Assembly: GCF_947507565.1 (NCBI RefSeq)
Contig: NC_089178.1
Span: 2,232,001-2,296,000, forward strand
From: Oscarella lobularis
Taxonomy: Eukaryota; Porifera; Homoscleromorpha; Homosclerophorida; Oscarellidae
Direction: 5' to 3'
Length of the DNA stretch: 64,000 nucleotides
The notes beneath the pieces were generated by a model. It worked only from the letters and a program-made list of their open reading frames with translations. It made no database searches and was not told where the DNA came from. This document shows positions 48,744 to 59,799 of this stretch, piece after piece. How positions within the stretch are numbered: position 1 is the first letter of the stretch; each line of letters begins with the position of its first letter. A program made the position numbers and the translations under genes.

Positions 48744-51700
48744 TCACTCCTTCTGCATTAGCTGGAATCGTTCAATAGCTTTTACGATGTTTTCCAATTC
48801 AGTCTGATTCAATTGTATCTAATAACAAAGCATTTATCAAGAAAACAGAATAAATGAAGTAGATCTTACTTTTTCGTCATTGCCTTGCCTAACGTTCTCA
48901 GGCACTTTTGTCAGATAGTCACGAGCACTGATTGCCTCGTTTAATTTCTGCAATTTCGCGGACACCTTCTCCTTCTTCGCTTCCAGCTTCTGAATCTCTC
49001 TATCAACATCTACCAGACCCTTTGCACAAAAAAACCGCAACCATAGTAGCTACACCAAAAACGTATGAGCTCATACCTTTATCAGTAGATGAACTTCACA
49101 TTTATCCTCGACTGTAGCAACAGCACATCCTGGAGGAGCCTTCTCATCCACCAAGCAGTGAATCCTAATTGAACAAAAAAGTCAAGTGCACACTAGACCG
49201 CATAATCACACTTACTCTTCAGCATAGCCTAGAGTTGTCAGAGCCAACTCGAATCTTTGCAACAGTTTTGCGACGGGGGGAGCAGAGCAGACGTAGTAGA
49301 CTACAGTATATGTCGAAATATAAAATCGCTGAAGAAAGACAAATAGCAAATGCTTACCGTGAGGTCTAGCTCTGGGCGTCAGATAATCCTGGCGCACGTT
49401 TCTCGTTGTCTTAACAACATCTTGGACAAAGGAGAAGTCTTCTTCCAGCTGAGAATTGCTTAACGCCGTCTGAGAGACAGAAAGATGGAAACATAGAGAA
49501 ACAGCTTGATTCTAAACTGACATTCTCGGGATAAGGAGTGACGCAAATGCTTGGCGGGCAATCGGGCCGACGCCTTGGTATCCTTTGATACAACTCTTCC
49601 GTGACAAAAGGCATGAACGGATGCAGAAGACGAAGTCCGGTATCCAAGCAGGTATACCTGTACGGAAAAGAAGTTTTTAGCTACAACTGCTAGGAAAGGA
49701 AAAGGGAGTCCCACTCACAAGACGTTGAGCGATGCGGCGAGACTTTCTTTATCGGCGTCTTTCAAAACCGGTTTCAAGCATTCCTACGTCAATTCATTGT
49801 GCATTACTACAACAACCCCAATCCCCTTTGAAACCTCACCAAGTAAACGTCGCAGAGTTCATATAGCCAAAAGTTGTATAAAATAGACGTGACAGCTGAG
49901 AAATCGTAGTCGTGAAAACCCGCGTTGACGGTGCTCACGGTGGCGCTAAGTCGACTCAATATCCATTGATCAACGAGGGATTCTTTTCCGGAAAGCTAAA
50001 GCGGTTGAGTTGAATGTTTTTAGTCAGACTCTTCTACAATGTGTACCTCTTCCGTAGAATTTGGCTTGAATTCAGGTCCGAATGCTCGAAGGGAAAATTT
50101 CATTGCATTCCACAGTTTGTTGCAGAAATGACGATAGCCGACCACGCGACCCACGTCCAAGTTGATGGCTCGTCCTATAGACGCGGATTCGACGTCGCAA
50201 AAGCAGACTGACGACACGCTCTCACCTTGCGACGTATAAGCGCACAAGGCAAATCGTAGTGCATCCGTTCCGCACTCGGGAATTCCGTCCGGAAAATCTT
50301 GTTTCTACGCGATGAACATTGCGGTTTCGTCTGGTTCATTTGATTCGCGTACCTGGCCGGCTTTCGCCTTTTCGATTTCTCTCGGATCAAGGTTTCCCTT
50401 CTCGAGCATCTGGTGGAGGCCCTGAGAACACCCGCAATAAGAAAAAAAGTCTCGGTGAAATGGACTGCACTTTGGCACCTCTAGAGAAATTCCTTCTATC
50501 ACGTCAATAGGATCAATGACGTTGCCGAGCGTTTTGCTCATCTTTCTTCCGTGCGCATCTCTCACCATGGCGTGAAGATACACCTGAATGCGACGACCTC
50601 AGTCAGGCCACCCATCATTATTGGGAGGAATGACTTACTTCACCAAAGGGTAGTTTCTCCATCAGTTTCTGGCCAAAAAACACCATTCTGGCAACCCAAA
50701 AGAAGAGAATGTCGTGCCCCGTTTCGAGCAGAGTGCCAGGATAAAACGTTTTCAGATCGTCCGTCTAAGAAAAAAAAAGATGCCGTTATTTCTCAAAATT
50801 TTCGAAATAATGAGAACTTGGTCCGGCCAGCCAAATATAGAAAAAGGAAACAGAGCGGAAGAGTACCACGTATCGAGAACGTCTTCATCTGATGCGAATA
50901 AAAATACTATTAAAAGAAATCAAATGGAGGAGCCTCTCCCCTATACCTTGTTTGAGCACAATCTTTTCTTTGGGTACACCAAATCGAGTCGACGCTTTCT
51001 CTTTCACTTCATCAACATTGTGACCACTAGACAAAAGGCTCGCGCGTTGGTACGGATTTAGATAGGTAACATACCTAATCCAGTATTTATTATCGTCTTC
51101 CTAAAGAAGAGATATCGTCTACTACAACGTCAAGCGGTCTCCGAAGGGTTTTCTTACGCTGCCTTTAGGTATGGAGTCGTCGTCGGACGAAATGAAATAG
51201 GCAGGAATCCGATGACCCCACCACAACTGTCGTGAGATGCACCACGGCCTGAAAATAAGAAGAAACAAGTAATACAACTGTGAAATAGGTCTGGCACGTA
51301 CTTGATATTTTCCAGCCAATGATACCACGTCTTTTCGTGTATCTTTGGTATAATTTTCAAATCTCCTTTTTTGACAGCCTAGATATGCGGGCGGAAGAGT
51401 TACACAAGACGCAAGCGTTCGATCTTATCTTATAAGAACCTCAATTGCTTCCTTCGCCATTTTACCGCAATCGACATACCACTGGGGCTTCATCAGTGGC
51501 TCAATGATGTCTTTCGATCGGCTGCACGTCGGCACAACCATGGGATTGTCCTTCGTCTCGCGATACAATCCCTTCTCTTTCAGAGCGTCGAGAACGGCGG
51601 TGCGCGCGTGAAAACGTTTCATTCCCTATAAGATTCGATTGTAGCGTGGTAGCAGAATGGTCATAATATCTCACCTTGAACTGTCCGCCCTGTTCATTCA

Positions 51701-53599
51701 CGACGCCGTCGTCGGTGAAAATGTTGAGAAAAGGCAATTTGCAACGCATTCCAATCTCGTAGTCATTCTGATCGTGAGCTGGAGTAATTTTCACAGCACC
51801 TAAGAGAAGAAACGAGAGGAGGAGAAGGGCTCATCTCTCCGCACAACTTTTCTCTTATCATTCACACACCTGTGCCAAATTCCATGTCCACAAATTCGTC
51901 CGCGACAATGGGCAGGCGCTCGTTTCGAAAAGGGTGAACGACGAACTTTCCGTGAAGATGCTGGGGAGAGGGAAGTCACATGATATCATCACCGATTGAA
52001 TTTATTTATTAAGTCAAACCTTGTATCGTTCATCGTTTGGATGAACGGCAATGGCCGTGTCGCCGAGCATCGTCTCCACGCGCGTAGTGGCAACAACAAT
52101 TTGTTCATCTAAAAAATGACCACCGCGCATTGTACTTGCACATATAGCGGTCATGTGTTGTATTTACCTGAGTCGGCAACGGGATAGGCAAACGACACCA
52201 AAACGCCAAACTCGATTTTCTCGTCGTAATTCGGAACAGACAGCAACGTGCGTCCCGTCAACTCCTTCTTGTCGACCTAGAGCGAACTCCAATCAAGCAA
52301 TACGCGTATCGGAGAATAGTAGCACATTCAAACCTCAATGTCTGATATGGCGGAATTCAACTTGCAAGACCAATTCACCAGGCGAATGCTCCTGTAGATG
52401 ATTCCTTCATTGTGCAGTCGAATAAACGACTCTTCGACGGCTCGAGAAAGTTTCTGAATAAAATCAATTATTAATTCACTTATTAATTCATTTACATTCC
52501 GTACGGGATCCATGGTGAAGCAAACGCGATCCCAGTCGTATGATCCTCCCATGCGTCGAAGTTGATGATAAATTCGATCGCCTTTCCTAACGTTTGCTGT
52601 ACTTCAAGCACGCGATTACACGCAAAAGGATTTTTTTCTCACTCGTTTTTCCATTTCCACACTTCGTCCACGAAGGTATCGCGACCCAAATCATGTCGGC
52701 TGATGCCGCGCTCCTTAGCCAGCTTCTTCTCGACGACAACCTAAGCCCCAAGACGAATTAAAATTAAATATTTATTAGATTTGATTCGTTGCCCCGTCCA
52801 CGTGCCTGCGTGGCAATTCCAGCGTGATCGCAACCGGGATTGAATAGGGTCGTCTCACCTCGCATCCTATGCCTGGGAAATCCAATCGTCAATACATTGC
52901 GATAGGAATAAGGGAGGAATCTCTACCATCGCGTCAGTGAGTCTTGTATGGAAGCTGTCAGAGCATGACCCAAGTGCAGAGAACCCGTCACGTTCGGAGG
53001 CGGAATGCAAATCATGAACTTTCCTTTTGGATTCTCCACGTGAGCACTTGATCTCTAAAAGAGCCAGATTTCGGGTGACGTAATATATAGCAGTGAGTCG
53101 TACCCCGTACTCGGGCTTGAAAAATCCTTGCTTTTCCCACCAGGCGTACCAAGCAGCTTCGACGTATTTCGGGTGATAGCTCTCCGGCAGAGGCGTCGCG
53201 ACGTCTAAAGTACGCGCAAAATGTAAGAAAAGACCTAAATCAATCGACGAATCACCTTTTTTCGCTCCTGGAGGATGAGTTGGCTTGTATTCGATGACCG
53301 TCTCTTGTTTCGTCGAAGTCGACTTCTTTTCATTCGCCTTTGACTGAATCGAGACTCACTATTGTCGCGAACGTGCTTTTTTGCTTGCGTACCTTTGATT
53401 CTTTGGGAGCGAATAACTTGGCCTCCTTTTTCTTGGCGAATTTCTCCAATTTCGCCTGTTTCTTCGCCTCTTTTTCCGCCTTCTTCTTTGCCGGATCTCG
53501 CGCTGAATCCGTCGAACTCATTTTGCTTGCGTCGAGTGCACGAAACGAACGAGGTAAAAGGTCCAGAAGAGTAAAGCGTCTGACCCAACGTTGCAGCAT
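48744..53599 (-). CDS. VARS1: Valyl-tRNA synthetase, with two candidate starts
   Basis: Class I synthetase that charges tRNA-Val. More than 15 exons. The cytosolic start is at 53521 ([20 protein letters not shown]). An in-frame upstream start at 53599 adds 26 residues, [19 protein letters not shown] and RALDASK, that look like a mitochondrial presequence. The core includes [36 protein letters not shown] (HIGH motif) and [11 protein letters not shown] near 52950, and editing-domain exons between 51400 and 52300. [20 protein letters not shown] near 50520 is the KMSKS loop. The anticodon-binding part is near 49500-50250, followed by the C-terminal Val-specific coiled coil, which ends [10 protein letters not shown]. 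The N-terminal GST-like domain of vertebrate VARS1 is absent. All signature motifs are intact. Confidence 0.95.
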
Positions 53600-53698
53600 G
53601 TACAGACGGCATGCGCAGAGTGTCCATTGCGACGCACGTGAGCCCGATGATTACTATTGAATGTAGAAAATCAACACAAACTTCAGAAGAGAAAAGTA

Positions 53699-56269
53699 CT
53701 AAAATAACTGTTCCTCGACTTTTGCTGGGCTTACCACAAAAGTCAGACACCGTTCGAGTATTCCTTTGCCTTCCCCTTTCCGCTTCTCAATAACATCCTT
53801 CAGTTTTTCCTTGCAGTCGGCAACAGTGAATTCCGGTCTCAAAACGGGAACCGGAGGCACGGTGGGAGCAAAAGCGCCCGCTTCTCTCCAGTGTCTCAGC
53901 AATTTGGTCTCCGCTAGTTCCTTGATCCACGGAATATCGCCGACGTATACAAAATCGCCCAGTTCACCGTCAATCTTTGCTATTCCCTCGTAACGCCACA
54001 CCTCACGACCGCATCTCACCTCCATGGAACTCTTCGAAGGAAGTTCAACGCGTTTCTTTTTCTTTTTCTTCGTCTCCTTGTCGCCTCCCTTAGCCTTTCC
54101 CCGCCTCTTGACTGCAGTCTTCTTCTTCGTAGTAGTAGCGGAATCGTCGTCCCCACTACCAGTGACAGTAGCACTAGTCTTATCTGGCTTAGAATCTTCA
54201 CTGTCGACTTTTCCCGGCTCGGTCTTATCTGCAAAAGATAAATAATCCGCTGTCGTTGTCGTGGTTTCTATAGGATAAACGGCTTTGGGAAAGCCCTCGT
54301 TAAGGAGAAGACCGTTCAATTCGTCAACTATTTCCATCCACGTTCTCATCCTCAAGTCAGTGCGCACTGACAGCGGACACACTTTATCGTAAATGACAGC
54401 CACGTGGTAATCGCAGGCTTCAGAGAAAGCTAACCGTTCGATATCGGCCTCGTCGACGCTCTCCGGCGCGCAATTATAGATGATCAAGCGACTGCTCACG
54501 GGCGCCAGGCGAGCGAAACTCGGTAAAAATCCGGACGGCTTCAACCGAGGACACTCAATGATTTTGCAGCGAGTGACAGGCGCCTTCTCAAACGAAAGTC
54601 CGTTCAGCGACGCACAACGCATCACAGTAAAGTTCTCCAACAGCGGACAATCGACGACGTCCACGCCGGCATATGAACTATTCACAATCGTCACTGTAGT
54701 CAAGGATTGACTTGAAAGTCTCAGTCGACTCGTAGGCTCGGCGCTGTTCTCGAATTCTAGCAAACTAAGCGCCTCTATGACGGCTTGCGCGGCAATCGGC
54801 GACGACGTCTGGACCATGTCGGCGACCGGAGACCCGACGCAATCGAGCGCGAGCGTCTGAAGAGCGGGCAATCGCGATATGAATTTCCCCAAGCTGACAC
54901 TCGAGATTCGTCGGCATTCCTTCAGCGTGAGATCGCGAAGAAACTTGCCGACGCAATCGCCCCCACTTTGAATCCAGTAGTCGGGCTGAACGAGCGCGGG
55001 AGCGCGATACACGTGCAAATTCTTCAGCTGTTTCAACGAGACGAACGCGCAGTTCATTCCGACGTCCGTCAGCGGACAATCGACGATCGTATACGGCTCG
55101 AGACCGTGCTCGACGAGCCGCTCCTCCGTCCACTCGTCGAGCGTCGACGGAAAGTCGTCGCGATAGCCGAGCTCGAGCGTCGTCAAGCGCGAATAGGGAA
55201 CGCTTGCCGCTTGAACGTGAGCGAAGAAGACGTCGTCGGAGAGCGACGGCTGAACGCGCAGACGTTCGAGCGCGTGTCGCGACGTGAGAACGGGAAAGAA
55301 GAGATCGGCGGGTCCGGCGCGCGAGCACGACGACATGGCGACGCTCGTGAGCGACTGAAAACATTGCTCCTGAACCTTCGCCTCGACAACGGCTCGCAGA
55401 CAACCCTCGGGAAACGGCACGCGAGCGACGTCCATTCGACTCAGATGAACGGCGTCGGCGAGCGACTCAAAAAGCGGTTTGTAAATGACGTCACGGTCGC
55501 CATAGCAACGGCAATGTTTCATAGAGAACAATTGCAAGTCGGGCGTGCTCAGATCCTTGAACGGTTCGGCGTCTTCGAAGACGATCCACTTGAGATTGAG
55601 TTCGGCGACGCCCGTCATGGCAACGAGTCGTGGCACGCGAACGCCGACGAGCGAGATCTGCGTGAGAAGTGCATTCGCCGGCATCGTCAAACGACTCGAC
55701 TCGGGCGCGGGAAACGTTCCGCGACGATTTCGAAAGTGACCTCGTATGCGAATCGTCGGTCGCCTTTGCAGAACGGCGTCGAGCACGCGCAACGACGACG
55801 TGGAGATCGACGTCAATTTTTCGCAGGCGTCGATCGCTTGAAGCACGCCGTCGGCGCTGAGTCGATGCTTGCCGTCGGCGAGCTCTTTCGGCGTGCACGT
55901 CTCGTTCGTGTGAAGGCCGCGTAGGACGCGGACGTTCGGGCAGCGGGCGACGAGACGACGAAAGCGCGCGTCGTCGAGCGACGGCGGAACGTCGTTCGAC
56001 CACGTCGTCGACGTGACGTCGATTTCGCGTCGGATTTGCAGCGAGAGTGCGACGGCGTCGGCGAGTTTCGTGTGGAGATGCTCGCACTTGAGTGCGTCCG
56101 GCATCGTAAGATAATCGACGATGCGTACGAGGACGTCTGTCGGGAGATCGGTTAGTTCTAGATCATCGTTTGCTTTCTCTGGCAGCTGATCGTCGTCCAG
56201 TTTGGCTTGTTTTGCCGATGCTACGTCGTCGTTCTTGTCGTCGTTCTTTCGTTTCGACATTTCGGACAT
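53699..56269 (-). CDS. FBXO38: F-box only protein 38, intronless
   Basis: FBXO38 is the substrate adaptor of an SCF ubiquitin ligase (PD-1 and KIF20B turnover in mammals) with an LRR-like body. A single 856-codon frame. The F-box is at about residues 38-80 (LTDLPTDVLVRIVDYLTM). LRR segments then match human FBXO38 in order: GHFRNRRGTFPAPES, QISLVGVRVPRL, LNLKWIVFEDAEPFKDL, SRMDVARVPFPEG, LRVQPSLSDDVFFA and LTLKECRRISSVSLGKFI. The C-terminal block RLIIYNCAPESVDEADIERL, CGREVWRYEGIAKIDGE and GDIPWIKEL also match. The long low-complexity insert of the vertebrate protein is shortened to an acidic/Lys-rich stretch. Absence of introns in such a long frame contrasts with most neighbours. It lies 99 bases upstream of the VARS long start on the same strand. 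Confidence 0.95.
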   Translation of the reverse strand: MSEMSKRKNDDKNDDVASAKQAKLDDDQLPEKANDDLELTDLPTDVLVRIVDYLTMPDALKCEHLHTKLADAVALSLQIRREIDVTSTTWSNDVPPSLDDARFRRLVARCPNVRVLRGLHTNETCTPKELADGKHRLSADGVLQAIDACEKLTSISTSSLRVLDAVLQRRPTIRIRGHFRNRRGTFPAPESSRLTMPANALLTQISLVGVRVPRLVAMTGVAELNLKWIVFEDAEPFKDLSTPDLQLFSMKHCRCYGDRDVIYKPLFESLADAVHLSRMDVARVPFPEGCLRAVVEAKVQEQCFQSLTSVAMSSCSRAGPADLFFPVLTSRHALERLRVQPSLSDDVFFAHVQAASVPYSRLTTLELGYRDDFPSTLDEWTEERLVEHGLEPYTIVDCPLTDVGMNCAFVSLKQLKNLHVYRAPALVQPDYWIQSGGDCVGKFLRDLTLKECRRISSVSLGKFISRLPALQTLALDCVGSPVADMVQTSSPIAAQAVIEALSLLEFENSAEPTSRLRLSSQSLTTVTIVNSSYAGVDVVDCPLLENFTVMRCASLNGLSFEKAPVTRCKIIECPRLKPSGFLPSFARLAPVSSRLIIYNCAPESVDEADIERLAFSEACDYHVAVIYDKVCPLSVRTDLRMRTWMEIVDELNGLLLNEGFPKAVYPIETTTTTADYLSFADKTEPGKVDSEDSKPDKTSATVTGSGDDDSATTTKKKTAVKRRGKAKGGDKETKKKKKKRVELPSKSSMEVRCGREVWRYEGIAKIDGELGDFVYVGDIPWIKELAETKLLRHWREAGAFAPTVPPVPVLRPEFTVADCKEKLKDVIEKRKGEGKGILERCLTFVVSPAKVEEQLF

Positions 56270-56570
56270 GATCGACCGAGAAGCCTCACTTTTTAGCTAA
56301 TGTCAGTGTACTGCAGTTCTCGTGAATGACTAATATCGCGAAGAATCGACGAGAAACAGCTAGAAGCTTAGTTGTTGAAACCAACGAGCTAACGTGCGCA
56401 GTTTTTCAATGAAATCTGCTGCCATTTCGATAAAACAATAAACGAGTCTCTTACACACTATTCTTGACGTGACAGTGCAGTGGTTGTACCGTAGCCAGTT
56501 ACGACTGTCGCGGCGTCATGTCACCGTAAACCGCAGCTCGAATCCGGGGTATTGACGAAACCAAATTGCC
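56270..56570. promoter_or_regulatory. Divergent promoter region of FBXO38 and CARHSP1
   Basis: 301 bases between two divergent start codons. No TATA box or coding pattern is seen; both promoters must lie here. Confidence 0.5.
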
Positions 56571-57026
56571 ATGTCTTTGGAAGAGCAGCGACCAAAGTCA
56601 CCCTTTAGGGTTCCGAGTCCGACTCCGACTCGTCATTTGCGTCCCGAAGCAACGTGAGGGCTTGCACCGTGCAGGCGTCCGCAGGAAAACGACGCCCCTT
56701 TTCTCTTAGATCGATTAGCGCGGCGAGAGGACCAGTAAGAACGGGCGTCATATCAAAATTCGATCGAAGCCACGGGCATGGCTTTATTGCTCCTAAAGAG
56801 GGAGGCGAAGGAATTTTCGTTCACATCTCCGAGTACACGTCGTGTGATAAAATAATTAAATAGGCTTGATTACGCATTCTTTAGCATCGATGGCGACTAT
56901 GTACCGAAAGAAGGCGACCACGTCAAATTCAAGACGTGCCCGTTGCCTCCCAAGTGCGAAAAACTGCAGGCAATAGACGTTGTCATTACGACGCTCATCG
57001 GACAGAAACACGAACGCTGGGACTAA
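56571..57026 (+). CDS. CARHSP1: Calcium-regulated heat-stable protein 1-like cold-shock protein
   Basis: CARHSP1/CSDC2 proteins bind mRNA 3' UTRs through one cold-shock domain. Exons 56571-56653, 56710-56832 and 56885-57026. Exon 1 encodes a Ser/Pro-rich leader, SLEEQRPKSPFRVPSPTPTR, as in mammals. The domain runs from ARGPVRTGVISKF through HGHGFIAPKEGGEGIFVHIS (RNP1 and RNP2 aromatic residues) and across an intron to DIDGDYVPKEGDHVKFK. The family-specific end CPLPPKCEKLQAIDVVIT with QKHERWD follows. Protein length is about 115 residues, close to the family. The exon 2 start at 56710 was chosen because it is the only acceptor that keeps the frame. Confidence 0.94.
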
Positions 57027-57181
57027 TAAATAATCGCGGCGACGAGAAAAAAAGCGACTTTGTGTTAGCGTACATGAGTGTGTGTCTGCGTACATGTATG
57101 CATAGATGTATTACATGTATGCATATAGCATATACATTGCGTACCAGGTGTGATGAAAAAATTCCCGGACTGACATCAAAA

Positions 57182-58087
57182 ATGTCAAACGCCGCGATTC
57201 GAATCCGCGTAGTCGACGGGAGCGTCGCGAACGTCGACTGGCGACGCGGCGCGAAAGCCGGCGATCTTCTCCTCGCCGCCTGTCGCGACGCGGGCCTCTC
57301 GAACGCGAGCGCAAAGCACTTCGCACTCGCGCGCGAACGCGAACCGCGTCGTCCCGCGCGCGTTTACGCCGACGACGACGAAATCGACGTCGCCGACGTC
57401 GATTGCCTCGTCCTGCGAAAGTGGATACCGATCGATACGATATCGATCGAAAGAAAGCTCGCCAATCGCGACGACGTCGCCCTGCGCCTTCTCTTTCACG
57501 AGGCGCGCGACGACGTCGAACGCGGTAAGTTGCGCCCCTCCGACGACCAAATCGCCGAGCTCGAATCTTACTGCGATCCGGCCTTTCCCGTGCAAAAACA
57601 GTACCTGTTTCTCTGCCACGAATTGAACGGCTACGCGACGATCGAATTGACGCGCTGTCGACTCGCCGAGCCCGTCGTTCTCGACGCCGACGATCGCCGC
57701 CGACTCGAAAAAGGCCTTCGAGTGAAGCTAACCGTCGCTAAGACGGGACTCGAAATTTCTCGCGATTTCGACGACGTCGGAGAGAGACTATTATTCGTCG
57801 TGTGGCAACGCATTCGACGTTGGCGAACGTCGACTGACGACGGCGAGACATTCGGTTACGAGGTTCGTCTCGGATCGGGGAATTTTGTCTGGGTGCTGCT
57901 CGAGACCGATCAAGCGTTCTACGTCTGTACCGTCGTTCAGACGATCACTGGTCAACTGAAAAAAGAGTTTGACGGACCGGAATCGTTTCTCGCTCGACCG
58001 TTAGGAGAGTCGTCGTCGTCGTCAAAATCTTTTCGTAACCAACTTTTTTCGGGTGTAGGAAAGGATTGTGATTTTTCAGAAATTTAG
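57182..58087 (+). CDS. FERM-like protein of the SNX17/27/31 type, without PX domain, intronless
   Basis: A single 301-residue frame starting MSNAAIRIRVVDGSVANVDW. It contains a ubiquitin-like F1 lobe (residues 5-75), a helical F2 lobe (LFHEARDDVERGKLRPSDDQ, FPVQKQYLFLCHELNGYATI) and an F3 PH-like lobe. The F3 pieces LLFVVWQRIRRWRTST and FVWVLLETDQAFYVCTVVQT resemble the F3 of sorting nexins 17/27/31 (MRCWRVTS, LQWVTITSPQAIMMSICLQS). No PX or PDZ domain precedes it. Such FERM modules read NPxY sorting signals in endosomal cargo, but activity here is inference. The upstream in-frame codon at 56936 lies within the CARHSP1 last exon and is not used. Its stop overlaps that of ZZZ3. Confidence 0.75.
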   Translation: MSNAAIRIRVVDGSVANVDWRRGAKAGDLLLAACRDAGLSNASAKHFALAREREPRRPARVYADDDEIDVADVDCLVLRKWIPIDTISIERKLANRDDVALRLLFHEARDDVERGKLRPSDDQIAELESYCDPAFPVQKQYLFLCHELNGYATIELTRCRLAEPVVLDADDRRRLEKGLRVKLTVAKTGLEISRDFDDVGERLLFVVWQRIRRWRTSTDDGETFGYEVRLGSGNFVWVLLETDQAFYVCTVVQTITGQLKKEFDGPESFLARPLGESSSSSKSFRNQLFSGVGKDCDFSEI

Positions 58088-59799
58088 AGGGGTTTTTTGT
58101 AAATAGGACTTTGTTTTGCTGACGGTTGATAGTTTGGATCGAGATAGTTCTGACGTTGTTTGTAGCCGAGATTTCCGTAGTCTTGATCGACGAATTCGCG
58201 TGTTTTCTGTTCGCGGAGTTTCTGCAATTGACGTAGTTCCTTATATTCTTGCGTTTCGGCGAGCGACGAATCCTCTTGGATCAGTTCACGTAGACGTTGA
58301 TCGAGTCCAACTTCAACTTGCCTTGGGGAAGGCATTTGACTTGCTGCTGAAACGTCGTCATCGTCGTCGTCGTCGTTGTCGTCATCTTCGTCGTCGTCTT
58401 CCCCCTCCTCCTCATTGTCATTATCATTTTCATCGTTTTGACTGAGCATGTCCCAGTCATTGTGGCTGCGGCCTTCTCCGTCTCCTCCTCCTCCTCCTCC
58501 TCCTCCTCCCATTGAAAAGTCGTCTTCTAAAAGTTCCGTTTCATTCATGAGGACTTCTGGCTTCTGAGAAGAGAAGAAGGTAGACGGTTTTGAAAGCACT
58601 CGATATGCTCCGTTTTTCAACTAAAAACAAATGCTATTAATTAAACAAGAGATTTCCTATTGCACCTTTCGAGCTACATGACGATTAGGCAGTCTACCTG
58701 GTATAGGCAGTCCGGCTTTTACCAGTTTAATAAAATATTTTTGAACGCGACTCGCTACCTGAAAGAACAATAGAGCAAGTCGCGTCTGCAAATGAAATTT
58801 CACTGCACCTGTCGCGGTGTCCGATTTAAATGCTTTGCAATTTTTTCCCATCGCTTTGTTTCTACCGCTTCGGTTGGATATTGGACAAGAAGAGCATCAA
58901 GTTTTGCCTTGTTTTAGATACATAATTTGTCATATTCACTCTGTCTCTGTCTTCACCTGTTCTTCTGCTGACCAAGGCTGATTAAAACGAACGTGCTTTC
59001 CTTCATCGTACAATTTTCCTCGAATTTTCTCTCCTAATTTTAACTCAGCCTGAACATACAAGTACATTATTATAGTAAAGGTCACTGTAAATGTCTGCAA
59101 TTAATTAATCAATCAATTTGAATAACTAAATAAATGTTATACTAAAATTTTAATTATAATATTTACCTTATCAGAGTCAGCACTACTGTGACTGTGGGCA
59201 CCTACAGAGCTCCGAAATAGAAAATTCCCTAATGAACAACGTGCACTGACCAGCTCTTCCCACATCTTCATCAATGGCCGGTATTTCAACTATTTTCTGC
59301 TCGCGAGGTATCTCTTTCTCAATAGCACCCGGCTGATACAAAAAATATTAAAAACTCTACACAAACACGCGACTTTCTACTTGTGATCTCAATATTTCAA
59401 TGAAGTTCAATGGATCGCTTAGCGCTTTCTGCTGCAGATCGTGCAACTTTTCCAAGTCCTTTAGCGTCGAATATTCATGAGAAAAGAAACATGAAGATGT
59501 ATCGTATCCTAGGGTCTACCTTGGCAGCTTGAATTCTTTGCGCTTCTAAGGCAACCAGAGACCTCATTAGTTTTCCATAGCTACGATGCACCAATCAAAT
59601 TGGGAAGCTCTTGCTGAGTACGTTCGCTCTACGTCGGATTGTTCTTCAACGCCAAATGATCAGATTCGAAGCAAAACGGGTGCAACGGAGCAGACTCCGC
59701 TTCCGCCGTCTCGCGATCGCCGGAACCCATTTCCGGCGAAGAGTTGGCCTCGGATTTGACGCCGCCGCTGCAGAGAGAGTCGTCGACTGCATTTTCCAT
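58084..59799 (-). CDS. ZZZ3: ZZZ3-like Myb/SANT protein lacking the ZZ finger
   Basis: ZZZ3 is a subunit of the ATAC histone acetyltransferase complex. Exon 1 (about 59641-59799) starts [20 protein letters not shown]. Next comes [20 protein letters not shown]. Middle exons carry [10 protein letters not shown] and [20 protein letters not shown]. The SANT domain spans [31 protein letters not shown] and [20 protein letters not shown], near-identical to ZZZ3. The last exon (58084-58620) has [13 protein letters not shown], an acidic and Gly-rich stretch, [16 protein letters not shown] and then directly [19 protein letters not shown]. In the vertebrate protein the ZZ zinc finger sits between these last two blocks; here about ten residues join them. 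The fold-defining cysteines are absent. Confidence 0.9.

Noticed and set aside
54785-55924. 379-codon plus-strand frame
   Set aside because: Antisense shadow of FBXO38. It is Arg-rich with no domain pattern, while the minus strand aligns along its whole length with a known protein.
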